64,000 nucleotides of DNA from Larus michahellis (taxonomy: Eukaryota; Chordata; Aves; Charadriiformes; Laridae): assembly GCF_964199755.1 (NCBI RefSeq), contig NC_133910.1, positions 10,300,711 through 10,364,710 on the forward strand, given 5' to 3'. The notes beneath the pieces were generated by a model. The model saw only the letters and a program-made list of their open reading frames with translations, searched no databases and was not told where the DNA came from. A program made the position numbers and the translations under genes. Of this stretch, positions 11,801-22,882 are shown piece by piece (within the stretch, counting starts at the first letter, position 1; each line of letters begins with the position of its first letter).

Positions 11801-14800
11801 TGTCTGTCTGACCTTCTCTTCCCCGTGCACGTGAGGGGCTGCATAAGTGCTGGCGCTGCCGCGGCACCGCGGCCTCGTGTGCGTTTTTAAGCAAACGCTG
11901 CTGTTTCCTGTGTCTTGTCAAATAATTGCATTTGGCATCCAGGGCTCCAGTGCTTCGAGGAGAACCAAATTAAAATTGGAGCTCATTGAGCAGAACATTG
12001 TGTTCCCGGGCGATACGAGGGCTGCTCGCGGCCAAGCTCCCGCGGCTGCGGTCGCAGGGAGGCCCGGTGTGATCCCGGTGTGATTCCCGCAGCACCCCGC
12101 TGTAACGCCCATGGCTCTCTGCCTCACTGGGCAGCCCTTGGGCACACAAGCGTGGGGTTGCTGGCCCTGCTCTGTGTCCCTGGGGGCTGGGACAGCAAAA
12201 AAGCTGTGCTGTGGGTGGGCCAGCGCCCACAGCCCGGCTACAGCCCAGGTGGCTTCTGTTACCTCTTGCTGTCATGCCCTGCTGGGATGGTGCTCCTACT
12301 CGGGCGGTGCTGTGGCTCAGCATGGAGATGGACTCGCTGCGGCAACGCACCGCTGGTCTGCTGTGCGATTTGGGGTGATGTCTGGAAGCTGCAGCTGCAG
12401 CGTCAGGGGCTTCCCACAGAGCGGGCTCAGGAGGGGATGGGGACATGTGGGAGCTGTGGCCCTGGGAGCTGGGTGTCCCTTGCCCCATCCCTGCAGGCGG
12501 GGATGGACAGCAGGGCTCAGGGAGCTGTGGTGCCTGGATACAAGCGGTGTGTGAGACCCAGGACACACCAGGGCATCCTCCCACCTCTGCTCTTCTCCTG
12601 CGCCCCAGATGTTGCGGCCGCCCCTGGGGGAGGCGGGATGAATTTCTCTGGGATGAGTCTCTCTGGGATGACTCTTTCCTGGTAATGCTGTTGGCAGTTT
12701 CCATCTCCTGGTGCTAACGGTTGTGGAGAGCTGGCAGCATCTGCTCCCCTGACCACAAACCATGCGCACGGAGCCTGAGCCGATGGCTCTGCAGATGTTG
12801 GTGATGCCCTGGAGTGTGCTGCAGTGCTGGGTCCAGGGAAAGCCCCAGTTCTGCATCTCCTGCTGCAGTGCGACCCCATCCCCATCCCTGCCAGGCGGGT
12901 GGCAGGAGCCACAGGGAGCTCCTCGCTGCAGCCCCACGTGGTCAGGGCTCTTTGGGCTATTGCTGCCCCGTGAGCTCGGTGAACTAAAGTCTGTTTTATT
13001 TTTGAGCCGTTGTTTGCAGTGGCGACAGGTCAGGTCAGCCTGCTCGCAGGCGTTTCTCTCCCCGTTCCTGCATCCCTGGCGGTGGCAGTCCCTGCGGTGG
13101 CGGTCCCTGCAGGGGTGGTGTCTGTTGGGTGGCAGCAGGTGCCCGTGCCCAGCCCTGGCTCAGCCTGGTTTCTGTAAAACCTGATGGCCGCGGTTGGTGC
13201 TGGCGGCAGGTGTTGGCCAAGAGATGCAGGCGCAGCATCGGCGATTGCTGGTGCCGCAGCATCCGCAGCGACCGCAGCCTCCACGCCTGTGTCTGGCTGC
13301 CGAGCATCGTCCTCTTGCCGGGTGCTGCTCGTGCGGTGGCTCTGTGGGGGACAGTGGTGTCACCCCCCACCTGTGCTGGCTGCTGCATCCCCACGAGCCC
13401 CCGTGCCCTCGGCAGCCCCTGCCCCGTTCCCTGGGCACCAGCGCCAGCCTGGGCTGGGGGGACACCGTGCTGGGGGGACACCATGCTGGGTGCCCCCCCA
13501 GATCCCAGCTGGTGTGTGATGAGGATGGGAGGTGTGACCTTTCCTGCGCGGTGCCCTGGGCCTCAGTTTCCCTCAGTTCTGGAGGCACAGGGACGTGCCC
13601 GTCCCCGGGACGTGCCCCCCCTCCCCGCATCAGGCTGTGATTCGAGTGGGGAGCGGCGATTACCACGTGCTATTAGCTCGGTAAGCCTGCCCCTCGTTTG
13701 GTACCGTTCAGCAAGTACGACTGTTTACATAGCACATTGTTCAAAGTAATTCAATTTACAGGAATGATCTTTACTTCTAAATAAAAAATTAATACAGTTC
13801 TTTTGTTTGTGCGTTTATATAAACGAGCTGGCACACAGTCAGTTTACAATGTTCCCATCTGAAGTAAATTAGTGAAGTCTCTTAGCTAAGTCTCTGTATA
13901 ATTTCAGCACAGAAATATCCTCTCTAAGGCAGCCCTTTTAGGTTTGCTTTTTTTTTATTTTTTCCCTTCTTTCTGGTCAGCTATGGTCAGGCTGAAAAAT
14001 TTAAACCTTTCTTTTCCTCCCAAATAGTTTTGCAATTAGTAATTCCAGCACAGGACGGTCTTTCTGCATCTCGCCGAGCCCATGGCGGGCGGCAGCTCTG
14101 CGGTGGGGGGCCGGGCGCGGGCAGCGTGCCCCAGCTGCGGTGGGCTGCCCTGGGCTGCTCTGGCCACCCCAACGCGAGGGGCTCGCGGTGCCGGGGGTCT
14201 CCTGCCGCTTGGTGCGGTCGCCTCTTCTCGATATTTTGTGCCGGCGCTGAGCGATGCCGGGGCTGCTCGGGCAGGGTGGCAGAGGGTGGCAGTGGCTCCG
14301 CACCCTGCCCTGTGTAGGGTCAGGACTGCGGGGCCCAGCTGCGGTGGGGGCTGAGTGGGAGCCCCCGGGGAGCCAGAGGCCACGGTGATGGGTGCGTGGG
14401 GAAGCGCAGCGGCTGCGACGAGGGCTGTGCGGGAGCCAGCACCAGCGCTGCGGTGATGCAGGAGGTGCTTGCTTCTCCCCTGCTGCTCTTGCTGCTGCTC
14501 CTTGCATATATTTTTTCAAGCAGTGGTAATGCTAAAACAGAAGCCAAACCAAGGCTGTGCCTGACCCTGCCTGCACTGCGGGCAGCACTCCTGGCCAGCG
14601 CTGGCCCAGAGATGCAGGGCCACGGGGGCCACGTCTGCTGCTTCCCGTGTCCTGGCAGAAATGGGATTTTTCATAAGTGCATGTATTTGCCCAGTGCCCG
14701 GCACGGGGCTCCTGGCCGCCTTGTTGCCTCTTCATTGCACTGAGCTACTTTCCAGCATAACTCACTCGGGCGCGATCATCACCCTCTCACAGTGAGGAGA

Positions 14801-17800
14801 CTCCTCGTAGGAGGAAAAAGCAGATGCGTGCGGCTCTATGTGTGAGGAGAAAACACATGTTTTGATTTATGGCAACGGGAGAGAACCGGCTCTGACACAG
14901 TTTTCATCCCAGTCTCACACTGGCTGTTATCAAAATAAAAAGCCCACGGGCCTGGAAGCTGATTCATGGCGCTGCGTCACCTCAGCCCCTCGGTCGCTGG
15001 CGCCGCTGGGCTGCGGCGCGTCACGTCCCACTCCTACCCACGCCGCTGCCTGCACCGCTGCCCATGTCGCTGCCTGCACCGCTGCCCGTGCCGCCCTGCC
15101 GTGGGGGAACGGCACCGCTGGGGCGGCTTTGCTGCAGCTCTTTCCCTGCATGGGTGTTGTGGGATTTGGGTGGGATGGGGCGAGCAATGGGGCTGGCACC
15201 CTCCTGCCCTCACCCTCCTGCCCTCACCCTGCCTCTTCTCCTCCCGCAGCCGGTTTGGTACAAAGTGTGCCCGCTGCGGCAGGCAGATCTACGCCAGCGA
15301 CTGGGTGCGGCGAGCGCGGGGCAACGCCTACCACCTCGCCTGCTTCGCCTGCTTCTCCTGCAAGCGGCAGCTCTCCACCGGCGAGGAGTTCGGCTTGGTG
15401 GAGGAGAAGGTGCTGTGCCGGATTCACTACGACACCATGATAGAGAACCTCAAGCGAGCGGCGGAAAACGGTACGCAGCCCCAGCGCCGTGGTCGCGGCC
15501 TTGCCCCTGGCTGTCCCTGTCCCCCACGCTGACCCCATCACAGGGTGCCGGGGCCGGTCCTGTCATCGCCAAAAGGGGGTGATGGGTGGCCCCAGGGGAA
15601 GCCGAGCATGAGACCCTGGGCTGGCAGAAGGCTCCTGGGGGTGACCAATGTGCCAGCAGTGCCTGCGGCTCGTGGGAGCCGTGCCTGAGCCTGTGAGCCA
15701 TGGGCAATGCTGAGGACAAGCCGCCGGTCCCATGCAGCCCGGTGCGCCATGTGCAGCGGGTGAGGAAGCCACTGGGATTTTGAAGCTGTGAGTCATAAAT
15801 CTAGAAGGTGGGAAAGCTGGCGATCCGACAAAACCTTCCCATGATTTTCCACCCGCCCTGCCCGTCCGGGGACACGCCGCTCCCAGCTGGACCGCACCAC
15901 ACGCTGCCGTCCCCACCACGGCACGCCACGAGCCGCCGGCCAGCCTCCGCTTTCCCAATCAAGTCCCACTCCCGCCGGGGCTGGGCTGGTGACCCCGAGG
16001 TCATGCAGCGCAGCATCCCCCTTCCCGTGGCCACGGCCCAGCCCCATCCTCTGGTGTGGCAGCGGCCAGAGAGATGCTCGGAGGAACAAATTGGTGGGGT
16101 TAATCCAACATGGTGCATGGGCCAGGCAGTGCCAGGGCTGTCCTGCGTTGGAAAGCACCTGAGATATAGTGATATGGCAGTGATCGCAGCTCGGGGGAGC
16201 CAGCGGCCTCCTGGGCTCCAGCCCTCTGTGCCCCTCGCTAGCGCTTGGTGGGCACAGGGAGGCAAACGCCGTGTCCCGGCCTGTGCAGCATGTGGAAACC
16301 ATTAACAACCTGACATGAAAATAATCAGCGTTTCTGTTTACAGCCTTTGAGTAAGAGGATGCGAACAGAGTGCCCAGTTGGGCTGGGAGGGTCTCGGCTT
16401 GGGCCGCGGCTCATGGCATCTTGGTCCATATGGTCGGCTGCTGCTGCGGCGTGAGCGAGGCAGAGGGGAGTGGGGACGGAGGGGGAGAAGCCGCGTGGCC
16501 GGGAAGAGCAGGCTGGTGCGAGGACGGAAGGGTCTGGCGCCGAGGGGTCCCACAGAGCTGTTGCACCAGCCCAGGGCTGGCGTGGTGGGTTTGCTGCGGC
16601 TCGTAGGGTCCTGCTGGTGTGGGCTGAGCCCCACCGTGTCAGGGCAGCGCTGGAGCACATGGTGAGTGTCCTGTGTGGGTACCTGTGCCCAAGTGTCCCC
16701 TGGTTTTGAGAATGGGATGGGATCGCTCTGGAGAGCTGCAGTTGCTGAGGAGTTGGAGAGCCATGCTCCCCCCCCCTCCAGTAATTACCCAGCAATTTCT
16801 TCTGCACATGAGGTTTTACATAGAAGAAAAATAAACAGATGTTGCTGAAGTCAGAGTCCCATTCATCATCCTAAAAGAACAAGTCAAACTATATGAGAAA
16901 GTCCTTCAACTCAAGCCAAGACAATCACAGCCCAGTCCAGCTTGCAGAGCGAGCGCCGGGTTGTGCAGGCGCATCCTGGGAGCAGGGCAAGCGCCAGCCC
17001 CGCTCCGGCATCCTCCCTCATCCATCACTCACCACTGCTTCACCCGCACTGCCGGGAGCAGCCGGGCCGGGCACGATGCGGGCTGCACTGGGCACCCTGG
17101 CGAGGACAGAGGGACCCTGGCTCTGGCCACCCCCCTGCAGGCTCCGTAGCTGTGCGAGCACAGCTGGGCTCACCCCGATGCTGTGCTTGGCAAGTGGGTG
17201 GACAGCCTCCCCCCTCGGTGTGTCCCCCATAGTGTGGTTGCTGCTCAGAGCATGGGCACCCCAAGGCCATGGGGATGGCACTGCTCCTGCTGTTGCTCCA
17301 GGAGCCAGGAGGAGGAGGTCAGGGTGCCGGGAGGATTTGGGGCCAGGGGAAGGAGCAAAGAGCCCATTGAAATGCTCTGAGCAAATGAAACGACTGATGG
17401 AGGCAGCGCCCGCAGGGGAAGATGGGGTCATGGGGAGCAGCACAGGGCAGGAGTGATGGATGTCGGTGAGCCTGGCGGAGGCAGGGTCCCCTTCTGAGCC
17501 ACTCGCTGGTGGACACGGCCAAGTGGTGACCGCGAGTCAGGGCCAGCAGAACATCACCTCGAAATCCATCTTCCTGCTGCCGTTTCCCTGTTCCTCATTC
17601 CCCGCATCTTCCACCAACTTGCTGCATTTTTCTTAATTCAACAGTAAAGTCCTCGGGGCGGGCAGTGTCCTGAAGGGGCTCAGCAGCGGTGGTGGCTCCA
17701 CTCTCCCTGCTACTGCTGGCAGCAAGGGATGCTGCGCTGCCCCACGCCACCACGTCAGGCGTGTTGTCCCCTGGTTGAGCGTCCGTTGCATGCTGGGGTG

Positions 17801-20800
17801 GGCAGGGGGGTTTCCGACCTGCGGTGCACGGGGCTTCTCTCTCGTAGGCAACGGGATCACGCTGGAGGGGGCTGTGCCCTCGGAGCAGGACAGCCAGCCG
17901 AAGCCGGCCAAGAGGGCCCGCACCTCCTTCACCGCCGAGCAGCTGCAGGTAGCGGGGCTGGGCTGGGGGGCCGGGGGGGGCTGCGGCTCCCCGGCCTCAT
18001 CCTGACCCCCTCTCCCTTCTCTCCCCCCCAGGTCATGCAGGCACAGTTTGCTCAGGACAACAACCCCGACGCACAAACGCTTCAGAAGCTGGCGGACATG
18101 ACGGGGCTGAGTCGGAGAGTCATTCAGGTGAGGGGTGGGCAGGGTGCGGGCACCATCAGCTGAGCAGGGCCAGGGAAGGGGGCAGAGGATGTGCAACAAA
18201 AGGCTGGTGCTAGCCAGGGCTCACGTCCCTGTAGCCCCTCGCTCCCGCACATCAACCCCGGGACTTGTCGCATCCAGCAGCTTCATGCTCCCTCACCAGC
18301 TTTGCCGGGTCCCATAGCGATGCCAGCACCATCCTTTTTCTGTCTCGCTCATGGGTTTTCTATTTGTTTTTCCCTCTCATGATGCAATGAAAATTCCATC
18401 CCATACAGCCCCAGCCTGCCCCAGTACATTTCCGGGTGGGAAAGCTGCTGTTAGCCTGCTGCCCCAGAGCCCCGTGCTCTGCCCGGACAGCCGGCATGGC
18501 AGCATGGGCTCTTCCCGGCAGCCATCCTGCCGGAGCAGGCAAAGCCAGCTGCTTCGGGAAGCACTGGGATTGAGAAGTTTAAAGAAAAAGGGGTTTTGCA
18601 GCCCCAGGGGAAGCGGTGGCAGGAAAGTCCCCGCGCTCGCTGTCGGGGAGGGGAGGGAGAGCAGCGCTGTGGGGACCCGGAGAAATGTCCTCTCTGCAGC
18701 TCCCTGCTCGCCCTCCCCGTAGACAGCCCAGCTTTGCTCCCTGGTGACATTTATACTCTTCACTTTAATGTTCTGCTGACATACTTTCCACATACAATAA
18801 AAACATAAGCGATTAAAATAAATTTGGAGCTTTCATCCAGGATTGTTTTGCCAACGACACGTTTAAATTTCGTGTGTGAAAAACTGGCTCGAGCCTCAGT
18901 TATTGAGATTCTTCATTTAGCTAAAGATCAAGCAGTCTGCACGCTGGGCTATTTTTTATGTGGATATTTTTTAAAGGCACTTTGAACAGGAAACAATTTG
19001 TCAAATGCTTACGACTGTTTCCTTCTCTGTGGTCCAGCATGCGTGGCCTCAGAGAGCTGATCTTCTCTCAGTCTTGGAGAAGATTTTTACTCCCAGCTAT
19101 CTTTCAAAAATTAAAGCATAAGAAAGAAATCACCACATTAGCATAGACCCCCCTCCATGCATGTATTAATTCTAGGATGTAATCCCCTAACTATTCCTTT
19201 AATTAGAAGCAGCGAGATATGGTCAGGGAGCTCATACCTGCTGCTCAGATGGAGTAGGACTATATCCCACAGTACCCTCCTTTCTCAGCTTTAATGTTCT
19301 GCTGATGTGGTTTTTGAATACAGTAAACCACAAGTGATTAAACCAATATTGTTTTCATTGTTCCTGAAGTCACATCTTCTTCTAGTCTAAGCTTTTGCGT
19401 CCCCTTGCCTTGCCAATGCTCGCACATTTCCCAGCCGATCTCCGCCGTGCTTTTAGGCCAGGCTAGCTGGGGTTGAACCTTAAGATCTAAATAAGACCCT
19501 GAAGGGTGTTCCCATCATTTGCCGTGGAAGCCATGCAGGGCCGAGGCTTTCTGCCTGCAGGGATGGATGAACCCAGCCAAGGCTCGGGTACGGGGGGTGT
19601 TTCTGCCCGGCCGCTCCCCCAGCCAGTGCCATGCCGTTCCCAAGAGCTTCCACAGCCCTTGGAGCTCAGGGAGCAGCTTGCTGTTAAAATTATTTCAGTG
19701 TGGAAAGGAATAGTGTGACCATTAATGTGAGTTTCTGCATCCCCTAGTCCGAGTGTTTCATTCAGTGACTCCTGCGACAACCTTGGAAGTTTTAATTACC
19801 CTAATAAAAAATGGTGTTGGTTTTGACCAAGAGAAATTAATAGTAGAGATGCCACTTTGGGCACCCTAATGTCTGTACTATCTTGAGACAGAACTCTTGC
19901 TCTAGTGAGTGTACAACAAAGCTTCGGAAGCCAGTGGAGTGCTGGTGAGGTATTTCAGCGTGTGGATTTCTAAATTTGAGTCCTTTTTTAAAAATATTTA
20001 GAAGAGACACCCATCATAGGGCCTTGGTGAAGGACCACACTTCAATCCAATTGTCTCTCCGTTGACACAGGGTTTGCTGCTTGTGTTTCAGGTTTGGTTT
20101 CAAAACTGCAGAGCCCGCCATAAAAAACACACCCCCCAGCACACGGTGCCGCCCTCGGGAGCTCCCCCGTCCCGCATCCCTTCTTCGCTCTCCGATGACA
20201 TTCACTACTCGCCCTTCAGCAGCCCGGAGCGGGCCCGGATGGTGACGCTGCACGGATACATAGAGAGTGAGTGGGTGCCGGCGGGTGCGGCAGCGGGGTG
20301 CTCGGGATGGCGGGGCAGGGGGGTGCTCCCGGGAGCAGTGGTAAAAACGCCCTTGTACTCTCCTGCACGTCTGGTGCACACACTCCTCCTCCTCCTCCTC
20401 CCCCTCATGGTCTGAGGATTTTCTGAAGGGCTGTTTACGGGGAAGCCCCAGATGAGAGAAGGAGGGGAGAGGGGACTGCAGCCTCTTTCCCTCCGTACCT
20501 CAGCCCCAGAAAAATCACTGCCAGGGTTTTCCCCGACTGGTCCTTGGCCCTCCTTGTGTTTTCTTTGTCATGGAGAAGAGGCGTGAATGTGCCTGGCTGA
20601 GCTCGATGGTCAAGTGGTCTCCTTCCTGCTCACAAGATCAGAGTTGCTTTCTCTAACAGCTGCCAAGTGCCGGTGAGGTGAATCATTTGCGAGTGGCAGG
20701 CGGCTTTGGTCATGCCTGGATGGAGGTTTTGGCTCCGTGACTCTTGTGAAGCTTCTCCCTTCCCTTGCCCACGCAGGCCGTGGTAAAATGTGGCTCCTGC

Positions 20801-22882
20801 TATGCCTCTGCCTCGTCCACCGGGCACCTCTTCTTCCACGCGCGTCCCAAGCTGCTCCCCGGTGGAAGCCTGACCGTGCTGGTTGCAGGGCGTGTGTTGT
20901 TTGTAGTAACAGAGGCTGAAGCCTCTTCTCATCCACAGGTCAGGTACAGTGTGGACAAGTGCACTGTAGACTTCCCTACACTGCTCCACCAGTGCACCTC
21001 AAAGCAGACATGGAAGGACCACTATCTAATAGGGGTGAGAAGGTAATTGTAGACCCTATTTTAGGCTTCGAGGCCAAACCACAACTGTAGAAAAGATTTT
21101 TGTGTAACATCATTGCCACTGCTGTCTCTTGTCAGCATCACTGCTTCTCCATGATCTCTGGCAGCTGCCTCCTGCTCATGTGTCTTTTCTTAATTTTGGT
21201 GGCCCCGGGTCGATGTACCAACTGTTGGTCAAAATGGCATCACTTTGTTCTTCACTAAATACCCCTCGTTGTTGTGATGTGCCGGGATGCTGTGCCTGCA
21301 TTCCCTGAAGGCTTTTGACATCCTCCTGCCTGAACTCCTCTCTCTGGTGTTTCCCCTTCCCATGTGCGATGAGCTCTGTCCTCCTGCTCCGTTCCTCAGC
21401 TGCCTGCACGCATTGTCCGTGCAAACAGTGACTGGCTGTTAGCAACGGAGCAGGGGGGACCTTCAGCATGTGCTAACTTTCCAGTTTTCCATGAGTTATT
21501 AAGAAAGATTCATTTCTTGGGGATTCCAGTATTGCTTAAAAAAATACTGACTGGCTGTTAAAATATCTGAAGTATGACTGTTATTTCACAATGTCTGGCC
21601 AGGAAATAATATTGCATATTGATATTTTTCTGTTCAGCACTTAAAATACCGGTCTGTTCGAATGCACAGCTTATGTGGGGGCAAGACTTGTGCAACATGC
21701 TTAGGCTCATAAGACTTTATTCAGGAGCTCAGTTTAAATGGTTTTGTTTTGAGGAAACACTGAGACTTTGGCAACTCTTATTGGTTTTAGCTTTTGTCTT
21801 TACTGTTAGAAGTTCTCAGCATCTCTCTTTTCAAATCTCTCTCAATTCTGTGCAGCAGCAGTAGCTTGTTGAGCTCTGTTTCAATAAGCACAGGGAGAGG
21901 CACAGCAAAGTTACTTTTTCAGTCTAAAAGCCATCATTTTGTCATGGTATCGCACAGCAAGCTGGAGGGTTTTCAGAAAATATTAGACAGTCCTGGTGCT
22001 GTCATTCAGAGAAACTTCACTGCAGCAAGTAGTTCCTGTGATTTAAATGTAATTTCTTGCTCGCAGCTGTTGCAGAACTGGGTTTTCAGGACATGGAGCT
22101 GCCCCCCAACCAGCTCCTTTTCCGAACTATCACTTGCATGTTGAATTCCTGAAACCTGAATCAGCCTCTTTCCACATCCAAAGTTTTTTAAAAGCAGTGA
22201 TAGCTGAGATCCTGGGAAAACACGTGTAAAGGCTGAGTCTCTGTTTCCCTCCGCACATGGGCCACACAGCCCCACTCCTCCCAGGGTACCCAGCACAGCA
22301 GCCGGGGGAGAACCGAGCTGGGACCAGCTCAGCGGCTGTTTCCCTGGCTGATGGCAAGGACAGACGCTGCATTTGCAGAGCGGTTTGAGGGAAGCCTCAC
22401 TGGTTAGCAAGTGAGGTGGACAGAGTAAGGGCTGTTGGCGATGGTCTTTGTTTTCTTGGCAGCTGCTCTATCGCAGAGCAAATCAATACTGGTTCCAGTG
22501 TGTTGCCCAGTGTGATGTAGTTGCACAGCTAAAGGTGTGCCCAGAGGTGCATCCCCCTCTCAGGCTGTGTGCTGCCACAGCCCCGTTACCTCCGCCTGTG
22601 CCTTCCCCGGCCGGCTCTGTTCCGTGGGCAGGGTTGGCGGCTCCCGGGCAGACAGAGGTCCCAGAGAGGGTTCCTCCATGGGAATCGTCTGCCTGGGCGC
22701 CCGCACGTGTCTGTTCTGCTGGCCCTGAACGCACGTTTCAATGCGAGGGCTGCCTGTCTCTGAAAGCAGCTAATGCTTGGTTCCCGTTTTTCCCACTAGG
22801 TCATCCTCTTTCAGTACTGACTGCGCGAACTCTTCCTCATCTGCCCATGGCGCTACCAGCACCACTGCCCCTCAGCCGCTGA
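8782..22882 (+). CDS. LHX6: LHX6, LIM-homeobox transcription factor
   Basis: Coding exons are 8782-8844, 9092-9274, 9353-9474, 15250-15470, 17848-17948, 18032-18127, 20092-20266, cassette 20939-21042 and terminal 22800-22882. All phases agree. The protein has a Ser/Pro-rich N-terminus, LIM1 from about residue 68 ([15 protein letters not shown]), LIM2 from about 129 ([19 protein letters not shown]) and a homeodomain at about 217-276 with [11 protein letters not shown] at 264-274. With the cassette it is 361 residues ending VILFQY; without it, 347 ending PLPLSR. Both tails match mammalian LHX6 isoforms as I remember them. LHX6 is a nuclear factor known for specifying MGE-derived cortical interneurons and for roles in craniofacial and tooth development. 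An in-frame ATG at 8740 would add 14 residues; 8782 is preferred because of the TATA spacing and the alignment with the mammalian start. Confidence 0.96.
8845..9091 (+). repeat. G-rich minisatellite in LHX6 intron 1
   Basis: The 45-bp unit cgggccggggatgccgaggg... is present at 8941-8985 and 8986-9030, and a diverged copy begins at 8886. The repeats fill much of the 247-bp intron and carry several GGGG runs. Confidence 0.7.
9092..9274 (+). CDS. LHX6: LHX6 exon 2 (Ser/Pro linker, start of LIM1)
   Basis: The acceptor is ctgcccgcag/t and the donor is caag/gtgagc; 61 codons in phase 0. It encodes the [14 protein letters not shown] linker and the first zinc-binding cysteines of LIM1 ([15 protein letters not shown]). 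Confidence 0.95.
9353..9474 (+). CDS. LHX6: LHX6 exon 3 (rest of LIM1)
   Basis: The acceptor is tgccgcag/g and the donor is ttcag/gtaggg. It encodes [20 protein letters not shown] and onward to KMDYF, completing LIM1. It ends two bases into a serine codon. The intron before it is only 78 bases. Confidence 0.96.
10540..10830. promoter_or_regulatory. AT-rich island in LHX6 intron 3 (candidate element 1)
   Basis: An abrupt AT-rich block between CpG-rich flanks, with attattatt runs, cttcactttcaagtgaaag (a partial inverted repeat) and gttaatatttttaaag. The contrast with its flanks suggests selection. Function is inferred only. Confidence 0.35.
13690..14060. promoter_or_regulatory. AT-rich island in LHX6 intron 3 (candidate element 2)
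   Basis: About 370 bases of non-repetitive AT-rich sequence in a GC-rich intron, with attcaatttacag, aaaaattaatacag, taaattagtgaag and other TAAT-type homeodomain core sites. It looks like a conserved non-coding element. Confidence 0.4.
15250..15470 (+). CDS. LHX6: LHX6 exon 4 (LIM2)
   Basis: The acceptor is ctcccgcag/c and the donor is aacg/gtacgc. It carries the whole of LIM2: [20 protein letters not shown], then the second zinc finger and [17 protein letters not shown]. The residues are almost unchanged from mammals. Confidence 0.97.
15471..17847 (+). other. LHX6 intron 4
   Basis: A 2.4-kb GC-rich intron with no recognised exon, RNA or mobile element. Open frames on both strands here lack any family resemblance. 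Confidence 0.7.
17848..17948 (+). CDS. LHX6: LHX6 exon 5 (start of homeodomain)
   Basis: The acceptor is ctcgtag/g and the donor is ctgcag/gtagcg. It encodes [20 protein letters not shown], then FTAEQLQ: the basic N-terminal arm and helix 1 start of the homeodomain. Confidence 0.97.
18032..18127 (+). CDS. LHX6: LHX6 exon 6 (homeodomain helices 1-2)
   Basis: The acceptor is cccccag/g and the donor is attcag/gtgagg; 32 codons in phase 0. It encodes [20 protein letters not shown], then [12 protein letters not shown]. The intron before it is only 83 bases. Confidence 0.97.
18761..18825 (+). repeat. Duplicated AT-rich element, copy A
   Basis: It shares ctttaatgttctgctga exactly with copy B, then atacaataaa...agcgattaaa in the same order and spacing. 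It lies 526 bases upstream of copy B in LHX6 intron 6. Confidence 0.7.
19287..19350 (+). repeat. Duplicated AT-rich element, copy B
   Basis: Contains ctttaatgttctgctga at 19289-19305 and atacagtaaa...agtgattaaa. It is collinear with copy A over about 60 bases with a few differences. Confidence 0.7.
20092..20266 (+). CDS. LHX6: LHX6 exon 7 (homeodomain helix 3 and C-terminal linker)
   Basis: The acceptor is gtgtttcag/g. It encodes the recognition helix [15 protein letters not shown] and the Pro/Ser-rich tail ending TLHGYIE. The donor is agaga/gtgagt, in phase 1. The choice of next exon sets the reading frame of the C-terminus. Confidence 0.96.
20267..22799 (+). other. LHX6 introns 7 and 8 (around the cassette exon)
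   Basis: Intron 7 is 20267-20938 and intron 8 is 21043-22799. No canonical AATAAA was seen after the cassette exon, consistent with it being spliced rather than terminal. No other exon is recognised. Confidence 0.65.
20939..21042 (+). CDS. LHX6: LHX6 cassette exon 8 (long C-terminus)
   Basis: The acceptor is atccacag/g and the donor is gagaag/gtaatt. It completes the serine codon and adds 34 residues ([20 protein letters not shown] and onward to NRGEK). Its 104-nt length is not a multiple of three, so including or skipping it changes the frame of the terminal exon. If not spliced, the frame would run on to a stop at 21088-21090. Splicing to 22800 is preferred because it gives the tail VILFQY known from mammals. 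Confidence 0.88.
22800..22882 (+). CDS. LHX6: LHX6 terminal coding exon, read in two frames
   Basis: The acceptor is tcccactag/g. After the cassette exon it is read VILFQY with stop TGA at 22818-22820. If the cassette is skipped it is read [20 protein letters not shown], then PLPLSR, with stop TGA at 22880-22882. Both peptides match known mammalian LHX6 C-termini as I remember them. Confidence 0.9.

Larger units (their letters stand above)
9475..15249 (+). other. LHX6 intron 3
   Basis: At 5.8 kb this is the largest LHX6 intron. A GC-rich background is broken by two AT-rich islands (about 10.54-10.83 kb and 13.69-14.06 kb) that resemble regulatory elements. Short tandem duplications occur near 12.64-12.68 kb (three 15-bp copies of tctctgggatga...), 13.08-13.12 kb and 13.45-13.49 kb. 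No coding exon is recognised. Confidence 0.7.
18128..20091 (+). other. LHX6 intron 6
   Basis: The 2-kb intron splits the homeodomain between helices 2 and 3. The left 600 bases are GC-rich and the rest AT-rich. The AT-rich part contains a duplicated element (see 18761 and 19287) and looks regulatory. Confidence 0.6.
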
